In this document: positions 25,613 through 33,783 of the stretch, piece after piece | How positions within the stretch are numbered: the first letter of the stretch is position 1 | How the letters are laid out: every line of letters begins with the position of its first letter | Origin: Chryseobacterium sp. Leaf394 | GTDB lineage: Bacteria > Bacteroidota > Bacteroidia > Flavobacteriales > Weeksellaceae | Assembly: GCF_001424105.1 (NCBI RefSeq) | Contig: NZ_LMQH01000010.1 | Location: 350,032 to 402,058 of the forward strand | DNA: 52,027 nucleotides | Direction: 5' to 3' | The notes under the pieces: model-generated | Databases searched by the model: none | What the model was told of the DNA's origin: nothing | The model's input: only the letters and a program-made list of their open reading frames with translations | Position numbers and translations under genes: made by a program

Positions 25613-27748
25613 TTAAGGCATCTTTTTAAAACCTTCCGCTTTTATTTTCCAGCTTCCGTCTTTCGGGAAACCTGGAAATTGTCCAGTAGAGCTGTCCCAA
25701 CCTTCCAACATCATTGCAACGGTTGTCAAAACACCGCCATTTCCTGGAAGATAAATTCTAAGACGCTTATCCTGGAAGTTATGTCCGTTTTTCAGATAGG
25801 TATTGGTTTGAATGTTCATAAACAAAGCATCCAAAGCTTTATTTGGAAGACCCAATCTTGCTGCGTTCATTGCTGTCATCGGGAAATCCCAACCCCAGGT
25901 ATGCTCCCAGTTCCATCTTTCCCAAACGATATCCAGCGTGTTTTTCATTATTTTCTTATCCAGTTTCGGAGATTCTGGAACCATTCCCAAGGCACCTAAA
26001 ACGGCTGGGTGGTCGGTCATCCATTTTGGAAATGTGAATGAATCTTTTGCAGATTCGGTCGATAAATAAACGCCGTCCTGAACCGGAAGCGGAGCCAGTT
26101 TATTAATCACATCATCCCATTTTTTATCCCTCGGCTGACCCAATCTTTCTTTCCATTCTTGAGCGATTTTCAGCGACCAATCCCAATACGCCACTTCATA
26201 AGTCGGGTTATACGTATCTTTCGCTGGGAAAACTTCCTGTGCCGGAATAACGCCTTTCCCTAAGTTGTAACGGTTTTTCTCTTTGTCATAAGTCGCAAAA
26301 TCAGCCATAAAATCGGCCGTTGCAAAAATCAAATCTTTATATTTTTCAAGAACCTTTTTGTCTTTGCTGTTGCGGTACAAAAGTTCCGTCATATAAATCA
26401 AATGAGGCTGTTCCCAAATTAGAAAGGCTGCAACAGAAGACGGACTTTCATTGCCTTCATTGTCCGACATTTTAATCCAGCGAACGCCTTTATAGCCCTG
26501 TCTTTCTGCTAGTTTTTTGGCTTTATCAAATGACCTGAAATAATAATCCAATTGCTTTTCCAAAATCTCTGGCCTTCCCCACAAAGCAAAGTGAACGCCG
26601 TGCCACCAATGCATTTCCGTGTGCGGTTTTCCGTACCAGCTGTTGAATGTCAAACCTGTTTCCTGAGGCGGATTGTTCCCACCACACTGAACTTTCGTTA
26701 AATATTCTGATAGCACAACTCTTCGTTCAAGCTCATTGGCTCTCGGGTCTGTACTTCCTTCAAAATCAACGGCAGCACCGCTTTCCCAGAAGTTTTTCCA
26801 ACCTGAAGTACTTTCTTTTTCAGCATCAGCGAATAAAGTTCTGTTAGATTTCGGACTTTTAGCCGAAAACTCTACACTTAATTCTACGGTTTTGTTTTTC
26901 GAAGAAGGTTCGTAAACGAAGTAGTGTTTTCCTGCCTCACGAAGTTTTCCTTCCGTAAAATTCAATTGAGTATAATAATCCGTGCTTTGCAATGTATGCT
27001 GAATCAAACCCTGCGTCGACTGTGAAGAAACAATTTTCGTGGTATGTTCATTTTCTCTTCCATAAAATGCGGCGTCATCCAAAAACTGTCCCGACGGATG
27101 CGGATATTTGGCAAAAACTTTAAGCTTGCCTTTAGCTACCAAATCAGATTCAATTTTCACCCCAATTTTATCTGAATTTTGGAAAGAAGCGGTCCATACT
27201 TTCACCGGAGTTCCTTCCAGAGAAAATTCGCTGGTGATGATTCCCGTCCACAAATCAATCTTCTGATTGACGTTGGTCAGGTCTGAAATTTTCGCTTTCT
27301 GACCGTCTTTTTTCGTCAGTTCAATGCCGATATTTCCCAACTGCAAACGGTGTTGGTTCACACGGAAATATTCCACAGCACCTTTATTTCTTTCCGGTTC
27401 TTTGATTTGGACGCTGTACAAAGCTTTTCGCCCGTCATTATTGAAATCATAAGGCTTTAAAGTTTCCTCAAATTTATAATTCTCTTTGTTCGGAAAGCTG
27501 TTCCAGCCCCATTCAGACTGCGTCCCGAGAGAAACACCGTTCTTGTAATATTCAGGAAACGACTGCATTCCGGTGATGTCAACCGTGTAGGCAAATTTCC
27601 CGTTTCCAACCGTAAAAGTGGAAAGCGTATCGGCTTTTGTGTTGACAATATTATGTCGCTGAACGACCTTTTTCCGGTCGATTTTCTGGGCATTCACTGA
27701 AGAAAATCCCATTAGGAAAATCCCTAGATATATTGTAATTTTTTTCAT
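25613..27748 (-). CDS. Putative secreted six-hairpin glycosidase (GH65/GH95-like), specificity unknown
   Basis: 711 residues with a signal peptide at about 1-21 (ends VNAQ). An N-terminal beta-sandwich region (about 30-300, starting STFTVGNGKFAYTVDITGMQ) is followed by an (alpha/alpha)6-barrel-like part (about 330-690). The latter includes EMHWWHGVHFALWGRPE, RQGYKGVRWIKMSDNEGN, PSSVAAFLIWEQPHLIYMTE and NWEHTWGWDFPMTAMNAARL. This layout resembles clan GH-L/GH-M enzymes (GH65, GH95 and relatives), but I cannot assign a family. Acidic residues in KMSDNEGNES and WGWDFPM are candidates for catalysis. Upstream of it on the same strand lie the DUF4450 and GH28 genes, so it probably acts on the same pectic substrate. 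Start at the ATG before the signal peptide. Confidence 0.75.
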   Translation of the reverse strand: MKKITIYLGIFLMGFSSVNAQKIDRKKVVQRHNIVNTKADTLSTFTVGNGKFAYTVDITGMQSFPEYYKNGVSLGTQSEWGWNSFPNKENYKFEETLKPYDFNNDGRKALYSVQIKEPERNKGAVEYFRVNQHRLQLGNIGIELTKKDGQKAKISDLTNVNQKIDLWTGIITSEFSLEGTPVKVWTASFQNSDKIGVKIESDLVAKGKLKVFAKYPHPSGQFLDDAAFYGRENEHTTKIVSSQSTQGLIQHTLQSTDYYTQLNFTEGKLREAGKHYFVYEPSSKNKTVELSVEFSAKSPKSNRTLFADAEKESTSGWKNFWESGAAVDFEGSTDPRANELERRVVLSEYLTKVQCGGNNPPQETGLTFNSWYGKPHTEMHWWHGVHFALWGRPEILEKQLDYYFRSFDKAKKLAERQGYKGVRWIKMSDNEGNESPSSVAAFLIWEQPHLIYMTELLYRNSKDKKVLEKYKDLIFATADFMADFATYDKEKNRYNLGKGVIPAQEVFPAKDTYNPTYEVAYWDWSLKIAQEWKERLGQPRDKKWDDVINKLAPLPVQDGVYLSTESAKDSFTFPKWMTDHPAVLGALGMVPESPKLDKKIMKNTLDIVWERWNWEHTWGWDFPMTAMNAARLGLPNKALDALFMNIQTNTYLKNGHNFQDKRLRIYLPGNGGVLTTVAMMLEGWDSSTGQFPGFPKDGSWKIKAEGFKKMP

Positions 27749-27786
27749 TTTATCTTAATTAATATTTTAAAAACTTGCAACTTAGG

Positions 27787-27857
27787 CTTCGACAGGCTCA
27801 GCCTGACAATCCTAATCCTAAATGTTATACCGTGCTGTCAGACTGAGCTTGTCGAAG
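27787..27857. repeat. Inverted repeat element (CTTCGACA...TGTCGAAG type)
   Basis: 22-base arms at 27787-27808 and 27836-27857 pair with two G-U positions around a 27-base loop. The arm core CTTCGACAGGCTCAGCCTGA is, from memory, a very common dispersed repeat in bacterial genomes of this group. Confidence 0.75.
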
Positions 27858-27883
27858 TCTTGAGCTGATATTTCTATTTTGTC

Positions 27884-28010
27884 TGCCACGAATTCACGAA
27901 TATTTTTATGATTTTCTAAAGCTTATCCAATTTCATCAAAATTATTTCCCCAACCCTAAAGGGAGTAATTTTATAGTCTTAAGCATATTTTAATTCGTGT
28001 ATTCGTGGCA
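27884..28010. repeat. Long-armed inverted repeat
   Basis: 18-base arms TGCCACGAATTCACGAAT (27884-27901) and its near reverse complement (27993-28010, one mismatch) flank 91 bases, which include a CCCAACCCTAAAGGGAG word (about 27951-27965). The architecture is like the element at 16528-16687. Confidence 0.7.
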
Positions 28011-28017
28011 TTTTCTC

Positions 28018-31000
28018 CTATTTCAAAACCGTCGCACTCATCATTCCAATCACCACATCATTGCTCACGGCTGTGAGTTTTATCGACTTTAATTCTTTAC
28101 TCGCATCAATCGGCAAATCCAGAATTGTGGCAGAACCACCATCCACCTGACGGTCTGTAAACCCTTTGATACTCGAATATTTGCTTAAAGTTCCGCCTTT
28201 GTACAATTCGCCCGTTTTCAGTTTCACGCGATACGGAATTTTATCATCCGGAATTTCAAATGCAAAATTATCATCAAACAAATCCTGCTCAATCGGCCAC
28301 CAGTTCGTCGGATTTTTCAGTTCTAATTCTGTTGTCGAACCGTCAGCATACTGAACTGTAATTTTTCCATTCACAATCTGTGACTGCATTGGATTGGTAG
28401 TTCCAGCCATCAGAAAATAGATTTTCTTTCCTTTCCCTGAAATTGGAATTTCAAGAGCATCTGAATAATTATCCCACTGACTGACAAATGCGATATTTTT
28501 ATCGGTTTTATCAATTAAAAATGGAACTCCGAGAAATTCAACTTTACCATTTTTTCTTTTGCTCATCAATCCGCTGTCATCAATTTGAGCGGTAATTAAA
28601 GGATAACACCAGTTTCCAATTCCCTGCCACGGAAGCTGTAAAGTCGGAACTTCCAGTCTTGGTGAAAGGTATTTCTGATTGAAAATTTCGGTTACTTTTT
28701 CATTGTATTTTGAAGCCAAATAAATGGAATTGAATTGACCTTTGTTTTCAATTTCCCAATCTGTGATTTCGATATTCTGTTTAATTCCGTTGTAATCAAG
28801 CACGATTGAATTGGTTCCTTTGCTTAAAACATTCGTTGGAATTTCAATATTTGTATTTTGATTTTTTTGAATCGAAAAAGTTTTAGTTAAACCGTTTATA
28901 AATAGCTTTCCATTAATTGGATTGGAAGATTTGGATTGAATCTGAAGTTGTTTATTCACCCATTTGGTCTCCAAAGGAAAACGGATGTCAACATTCACCG
29001 GTTGCCACCAGATTGTTCCGTTTTGCTCGACCTGAACGAAAAAAGTTCCTTTTCTCTCTTCTTGCTTAAGTTCAAACTTGTGGTTAACCACCCCGTCTTC
29101 TCCCTTCGGTCGAATCCACCCCTCCAGAGGAGGGGAATTTTTGATTAGTCCTTGCGGGTCGTAGATATTTTTAATTTTCTTTTTTGAATCAAAATTCAAC
29201 TGAAGATTTTCGGAAATATAATTGACGTAATCGGTTTGTTCGTTTTTCAGTTCTTCTCCGGAATAATTGATTTCAATTTTAAAATCTTTTCCCTTCGGCG
29301 TTTCAAACTGAACAAATGGTTGTGAAATCGAATTGGGTTTAATATTCCATTCCACTTTTTTACCGTTCACTTTCACCGATTTGATGTTGGAATAATTCAC
29401 AGGAATCTGCATTTCCAGTGCCACCGGATTCTGATATTTTGATTTAAATAAATATTCGGTTTTCTTAGAAGTTCTGGTAAACTGATAATCCCAATCGGGA
29501 AGTTTTAATTCAGCAGAATTCCAGTCTTTCGGGAAACCTGGTTTGATGCTGATTTTATTCTCCAGTAAATTAGGATAAACCCCGAAAAGTCCTTCCGTCA
29601 AAGTCCTCGAAGCCACACCAATCGGGTCGGCAAAATCTCGGTACAATTCACCTCGAAAGGCATCGTAATGAGAAAGCTGCTCAAAATTTCCCGGACTGAT
29701 GCCGTAATACATCGACTCCACCAGATTTCCCTTCCAAAGTTGATAGGCATCTTCTGTTCTTCCGGCTTGCCAATACGCCAGAGCGGTCTGTAAATTTTCC
29801 GCCAAAGCTACATTATTAATCGACCAGTCGTATGGTTGCCAGTTGGTCGTTGATAATGTGTAATAATCTTTATTTTGAGCACCTTTTACCGTCACCGGAA
29901 TTTTTGGTGTATGATGATTGATGTATTGTAAATTTTGATAATCCTCAAATTCATTCAGAATAAACGCATCGGAAACGTGATAAACCGACCAGATTCCCGG
30001 TTTGTCGTGAACGATTTGATTACCCAAGGCATCTTTAAATTCAGCAAAATAACCTTTGTCTTTTATCCAAAGCTGGTTTTTCATTGCTTTTAAAATCGCA
30101 TCTGCTTCCTGTTCATAAGGTTGAGGATTTTCTCCAATTATTTTCGCCAGTTTTGCCATTTCACGGTTGGCTCTGTAATTATAAGCCGAAGTATGCGTTA
30201 CTTTTCCACCCGAATATTGAAGCGCATCACTTGCCCAAATCGCAGCATACGCATCATACAAATCACCACGTTTGAAATTCCGTTTTTCCCAATCCATATG
30301 ACGAACCATTGTCGGCCACATTTTTTTCAGGAAATTTTTGTCTCCGGTGTAGTTAAAATGTGAAAACATCTGGTCGAAAAACACCAGATTCATATCGTAG
30401 TGATGCGGTTTTGTGTTGTCATTCGGATTTCTGGAAATGTATCCGCTGGAAAAAACAGAAGTTCCCATTTTTTCTTCGTGACGTGCAAGATGTCGCATCG
30501 TGTCCATTTCGACGGGTGCAAAATCGGGTTTCAAAACCTGCGAATTGGCATAACTTTCAAAATGTTCTTTCGCTCTGTCGTGCCAGTTCAATGCATCGGC
30601 TGTGTAAGCGCCACGCCACGCATTCAACCGCATTCTCCAGGCAACGGCGCCGTGAAGAAATGTGGGACTTTCCCAAATTCCGTCTGCCGCAACCGCTAAA
30701 TTGGCTCCGAAGTTATTTAAATCCGCATCCGGAGTTTTTAGCTGAATTCTGTTCGTTAATGTCAAACGGGATTTTTCCGCTTCATTGAAGATGTTTTTCA
30801 AATCTTCATCCAAAAGGGGTTTCGCTGATTTTCCTTTTGCAACTTGAATGTAAACCGGATTTTTTTGCGAAGAATAGGAAGCGTAAACAATCGGAGAACC
30901 TTCATTTTTATTTTGAGAAAACTTTTCGAGATTTTCTAAGGTCCTTGCATCCGTCAGTTGAAGCGAATTAACATTTGAGAAACTACCGCTAACGATTTGA

Positions 31001-31626
31001 GTTTCTTTTTTCTTATTTAAATAATTGAGCTGAAACTGATTTTTATTGAGTTGAAACTGATTGTTCAGACAATATTCAGGCAACAGATAAAATCCGGATT
31101 CCGGGTCTGCGCCGATGTCGCCGTTTCTGCTGAAAGTCGTTCCGCTCGCACCGCCGTAAACTGCATAGATTTTTGTGGAAGAATCTATATTTAAAGTTTC
31201 CATTTTTAAAACCAAACCTTCTTCTTTAGCCTGTGCCAAAACGGTCAGTTTTAAAATTCCGTTTCCAAGAATTGGGTCTTTGATTTCATACAACATCGTT
31301 CCCGGTCGGTAACGTGTTTCAACTTTATCAGCCTGAATTAATTTCTTAACCGAATTTCCTTTCTGAATAACGAACTGAAGATTCCCGCCCATTCCCGGAA
31401 GATACAGTGCGAATTCCGGCAAATCTCCCGCTTCAACCCTCGATGCACGGTTATCACCATACAAAGCCCGGTTGAATCTGTACTTTCCGTTGACCAATAA
31501 AAAATCGCCTTTGTCTTCTTTGTAATGCAGCTCACGCTCATTATTCTGCCAATGTTTCGACTGGGAATAGGAGAGTGAGAATGCCGACAAAACCAAAAGT
31601 CCGGCGAAAATGGTTTTTCTTCGCAT
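28018..31626 (-). CDS. DUF4450-type large secreted six-hairpin glycosidase
   Basis: 1202 residues with a signal peptide at about 1-21 (ends SLSYSQ). After an N-terminal beta domain (about 25-290), an (alpha/alpha)6 barrel is visible (about 310-700): AVAWRMRLNAWRGAYTADAL, NPNDNTKPHHYDMNLVFFDQ, HMDWEKRNFKRGDLYDAYAA and SWSI-type DWSINNVALAENLQTALAYW. C-terminal beta domains (about 720-1202) follow. The pattern resembles alpha-L-rhamnosidase and other six-hairpin enzymes, and proteins of this kind carry the DUF4450 label. Activity is not established; an alpha-rhamnosidase role would fill a gap, since no GH78 or GH106 is in the window. Residues about 831-848 (NSPPLEGWIRP...) are encoded by a palindromic intergenic-type repeat in frame. 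The start is one base after the GH28 stop, so the two genes form an operon. Confidence 0.78.
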   Translation of the reverse strand: MRRKTIFAGLLVLSAFSLSYSQSKHWQNNERELHYKEDKGDFLLVNGKYRFNRALYGDNRASRVEAGDLPEFALYLPGMGGNLQFVIQKGNSVKKLIQADKVETRYRPGTMLYEIKDPILGNGILKLTVLAQAKEEGLVLKMETLNIDSSTKIYAVYGGASGTTFSRNGDIGADPESGFYLLPEYCLNNQFQLNKNQFQLNYLNKKKETQIVSGSFSNVNSLQLTDARTLENLEKFSQNKNEGSPIVYASYSSQKNPVYIQVAKGKSAKPLLDEDLKNIFNEAEKSRLTLTNRIQLKTPDADLNNFGANLAVAADGIWESPTFLHGAVAWRMRLNAWRGAYTADALNWHDRAKEHFESYANSQVLKPDFAPVEMDTMRHLARHEEKMGTSVFSSGYISRNPNDNTKPHHYDMNLVFFDQMFSHFNYTGDKNFLKKMWPTMVRHMDWEKRNFKRGDLYDAYAAIWASDALQYSGGKVTHTSAYNYRANREMAKLAKIIGENPQPYEQEADAILKAMKNQLWIKDKGYFAEFKDALGNQIVHDKPGIWSVYHVSDAFILNEFEDYQNLQYINHHTPKIPVTVKGAQNKDYYTLSTTNWQPYDWSINNVALAENLQTALAYWQAGRTEDAYQLWKGNLVESMYYGISPGNFEQLSHYDAFRGELYRDFADPIGVASRTLTEGLFGVYPNLLENKISIKPGFPKDWNSAELKLPDWDYQFTRTSKKTEYLFKSKYQNPVALEMQIPVNYSNIKSVKVNGKKVEWNIKPNSISQPFVQFETPKGKDFKIEINYSGEELKNEQTDYVNYISENLQLNFDSKKKIKNIYDPQGLIKNSPPLEGWIRPKGEDGVVNHKFELKQEERKGTFFVQVEQNGTIWWQPVNVDIRFPLETKWVNKQLQIQSKSSNPINGKLFINGLTKTFSIQKNQNTNIEIPTNVLSKGTNSIVLDYNGIKQNIEITDWEIENKGQFNSIYLASKYNEKVTEIFNQKYLSPRLEVPTLQLPWQGIGNWCYPLITAQIDDSGLMSKRKNGKVEFLGVPFLIDKTDKNIAFVSQWDNYSDALEIPISGKGKKIYFLMAGTTNPMQSQIVNGKITVQYADGSTTELELKNPTNWWPIEQDLFDDNFAFEIPDDKIPYRVKLKTGELYKGGTLSKYSSIKGFTDRQVDGGSATILDLPIDASKELKSIKLTAVSNDVVIGMMSATVLK
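29085..29136. repeat. Palindromic repeat inside the DUF4450 gene
   Basis: On the - strand this reads TCCCCTCCTCTGGAGGGG followed by TG, about 20 variable bases, then GACGGGGTGGTTAA. The same order and spacing of blocks occurs at 51430-51482 in non-coding DNA. The left part is a hairpin with arms CCCCTCC (29119-29125) and GGAGGGG (29129-29135). It keeps the reading frame. Confidence 0.7.
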
Positions 31627-31627
31627 T

Positions 31628-33031
31628 TTATGGTTTTAACTCGGTTAATGGCTGTCCGTTAACGGTTACATTTTTTAAAGTCACATTTTTCAGATAATCC
31701 ACTTTGTAAGGAATCTGAACGCCAACCATTTTTGCATTAATCATTGTGAAATCGGTTACTGGCGAAGATTCGTAAGCATCAGAAAATACGGCGTATTTTC
31801 CGCCTTTGTCAACGGTTAAATTCTCAACCCAAATATTTCTGATGGTCGGAATGTGATTTCCCGGCTTTTCATAATGCATGTTGAAACGTACAGCAGCCTC
31901 TTTGTAAGCGCCCACTTTTGTGTTGTAGAAAAATACATTTTCTATCGTTCCGCCACGGCTTGAGCTGGTTTTAATTCTTAAAGCTCGGTCAAGATTCTTG
32001 CTGTCCATCACGTTTCCGATGGCGTAAATGTTTTTGGCACCGCCTGCAATTTCACTTCCAATCACAACACCGCCGTGCCCGTCTTTCATTTCGCAGTTTT
32101 CGATGATGTGGTTTTCGGCAGGTCTTCCGATGTCTCTTCCGTCCTCGTCTCTACCTGATTTGATGGCGATACAGTCGTCTCCGGTGTCAAAATAAGAATC
32201 TTTAATCCATACATTTTTACAGGCTTCAGGGTCGAAACCGTCGTTGTTCGGTCCGTGGCTGATCACTTTTACTCTTTCAATCAAAACATTTTCACACAAA
32301 ACAGGATTCAGATTCCACATTGGAGAATTTTTCACCAAAACATCCGCCATATAAAAGTTTTTAGACTTGTAAGGCTGAACGAAATTCGGTCTTAAATACC
32401 ATCCGTCACCAAAAATTCTTTCTCTGGCAGGCGTTCTGTTAGCCATATATTCGTGAAGTTTCGCTCTCGCAGGGTTTTGTCTTCCCGGACGCGATGTATT
32501 GTAGCCATATTTTGTAGCACCACACCAGAACCACCAGTTGTCTAAATCTGAATTTCCATCCAAAGTTCCTTTTCCGGTTACGGCGATATTTTCTTCTTCA
32601 TACGCATAAATCAAAGATGAATAATTCATACATTCCATTCCTTCCCAACGCGTGAAGACGATAGGGTAGTCGTTGCTGTCCTGACTGAACAGAATCGTTG
32701 AACCATCGGTCAAATGAAGATTCACATTAGATTCAAGATAAATTGCACCGGTTAAGAAAACGCCGTTTGGAACCACAACTCTTCCGCCACCTTCATTACT
32801 GCATTTTTCAATTGCTTTTTTGAACGCTTCCGTATTTTTTGTTTTTCCGTCACCTACTGCACCGAAATCCGTTATCAGATAGTCTGCTTTTCTGAATTTT
32901 GGAGCTTTGATTTTCTTCTTTAAAGCTTTGATTTCTTTTAAAGGCTGCTTTGCGGAAGTCCACGGTTTGTATTGAGCGGAAAGCGGTATTGACAGTAGAA
33001 ATGCGAGGAGAATCAGCGTGAATTTTTTCAT
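31628..33031 (-). CDS. GH28 polygalacturonase-family hydrolase
   Basis: Right-handed beta-helix enzyme that hydrolyses galacturonic acid linkages in homogalacturonan or rhamnogalacturonan; secreted (signal peptide 1-20, ends LSAQ). All GH28 catalytic blocks are present: NND (262-264), the DD pair 285-286 in DTGDDCIAIKSG, GHGG (318-321) and RIK (352-354). Residues 50-67 (DYLITDFGAVGDGKTKNT) are the typical family entry. I start at the ATG at 33031 (467 residues) and not at the upstream non-ATG codon at 33112, because MKKFTLILL begins a proper signal peptide. First gene of a probable operon with the DUF4450 gene. Confidence 0.94.
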   Translation of the reverse strand: MKKFTLILLAFLLSIPLSAQYKPWTSAKQPLKEIKALKKKIKAPKFRKADYLITDFGAVGDGKTKNTEAFKKAIEKCSNEGGGRVVVPNGVFLTGAIYLESNVNLHLTDGSTILFSQDSNDYPIVFTRWEGMECMNYSSLIYAYEEENIAVTGKGTLDGNSDLDNWWFWCGATKYGYNTSRPGRQNPARAKLHEYMANRTPARERIFGDGWYLRPNFVQPYKSKNFYMADVLVKNSPMWNLNPVLCENVLIERVKVISHGPNNDGFDPEACKNVWIKDSYFDTGDDCIAIKSGRDEDGRDIGRPAENHIIENCEMKDGHGGVVIGSEIAGGAKNIYAIGNVMDSKNLDRALRIKTSSSRGGTIENVFFYNTKVGAYKEAAVRFNMHYEKPGNHIPTIRNIWVENLTVDKGGKYAVFSDAYESSPVTDFTMINAKMVGVQIPYKVDYLKNVTLKNVTVNGQPLTELKP

Positions 33032-33051
33032 AATGACAAACATATTTAGTT

Positions 33052-33067
33052 GGAAGGAAAAATTTCC
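33052..33067. promoter_or_regulatory. Small dyad upstream of GH28, possible operator
   Basis: AAGGAAA and TTTCCTT arms flank two As (33052-33067), 21 bases before the GH28 start codon. The position would suit a repressor site. No matching site was found before the other operons, so the assignment is weak. Confidence 0.3.
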
Positions 33068-33660
33068 TTTTCTGTAAAACTTTATTTTGCAAACTAATAT
33101 TATTAGAATCAATAATTATCCTGCACTGTCGGTTCTTCAAAATCAATCTGTAAAATATTTACTATACCAACTTGAATTTTGCAAGTTTTATGGCTTTTGC
33201 TTTCAGGTACTTTAAAAAACATGTTTTTTCAATCTTGGTTTGCTTTCTTTAAAAATAACAGAAAATTTAAGAAATGTAAAACGAGTCCTAATTTCAGATT
33301 GAAAATCATATTTTTAATTAAATGGTAAAATTCTTTCAGTAAAATTTAAAGTTTTTATTTCAGAAAACTCAGTATTAACCGTAGTTTGAAAGTAATTTTA
33401 AGTGTTTGTCAGATCGACAAATTTAGCGTTTTAACTTTTTTTAACAGAATCCATGTTTTTTTTTACTCAAATGATTGATAATTATAGCAGTAAATAATTT
33501 TTCTTAATGAAGCAATGTGTCTCTATTTCAGGTAATTTTGACAATATAATTAGCGTTTTATTAACGTACAGTTAATTCTTATTGTTGTGAAAATCTGTAT
33601 ATTACGATGTGGTATTTGTTAAATTTGTACTAAATTTTGTAAAAAAGAGTGGCAGGTATT

Positions 33661-33689
33661 TTGGAAATTAAATTATTGTCGTACTTTTA
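33661..33689 (+). promoter_or_regulatory. Candidate promoter of small RNA
   Basis: TTG (33661-33663), an 18-base spacer and TACTTTTA (33682-33689) match the Bacteroidota pattern TTG-N(17-23)-TAnnTTTG, except for the last base. No + strand protein gene follows. Confidence 0.5.
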
Positions 33690-33693
33690 CATC

Positions 33694-33781
33694 ACCTTGA
33701 ATGAGGGAACAAGTCAAGGTAATAAATTTTTTTTCATCATTTGTGTTTTTAGAATCGTATCGCCTGATACGGTTCTTTTTT
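33694..33781 (+). ncRNA. Candidate small RNA of about 85-90 nt
   Basis: Directly after the candidate promoter come a hairpin with arms ACCTTGA (33694-33700) and TCAAGGT (33714-33720), an unpaired A/T-rich stretch, and a terminator hairpin running into nine Ts. The terminator is oriented for the + strand, whereas both neighbouring genes are on the - strand, so it would have no purpose without a + transcript. A 43-codon reading frame from 33701 crosses the terminator and is not convincing. I do not recognise the RNA family. Confidence 0.45.
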
Positions 33782-33783
33782 TT
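33751..33783 (+). terminator. + strand terminator of the candidate small RNA
   Basis: Arms AGAATCGTATC (33751-33761) and GATACGGTTCT (33766-33776, one G-U) with loop GCCT, then a T run to 33783. There is no T run in the - direction. Confidence 0.7.

Larger units (their letters stand above)
33032..33781. other. 750-base region between GH28 and DUF3810 genes
   Basis: No conventional gene. The left third is the upstream region of the GH28 operon and holds a small dyad (33052-33067). The middle is AT rich without visible structure. The right end (33661-33780) has a promoter, a small hairpin and a + strand terminator in a row, described as a candidate small RNA. Confidence 0.55.

Noticed and set aside
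30360..30788. 142-codon + strand frame opposite the DUF4450 gene
   Set aside because: It is a shadow frame of the coding strand with composition typical of reverse-complement translation and no start or family signal.
25613..33031. Type IX secretion C-terminal signals on the secreted glycosidases
   Set aside because: The ends of the 711-, 1202- and 467-residue proteins lack the typical C-terminal beta domain with a closing lysine-rich strand, so export to the periplasm is more likely.
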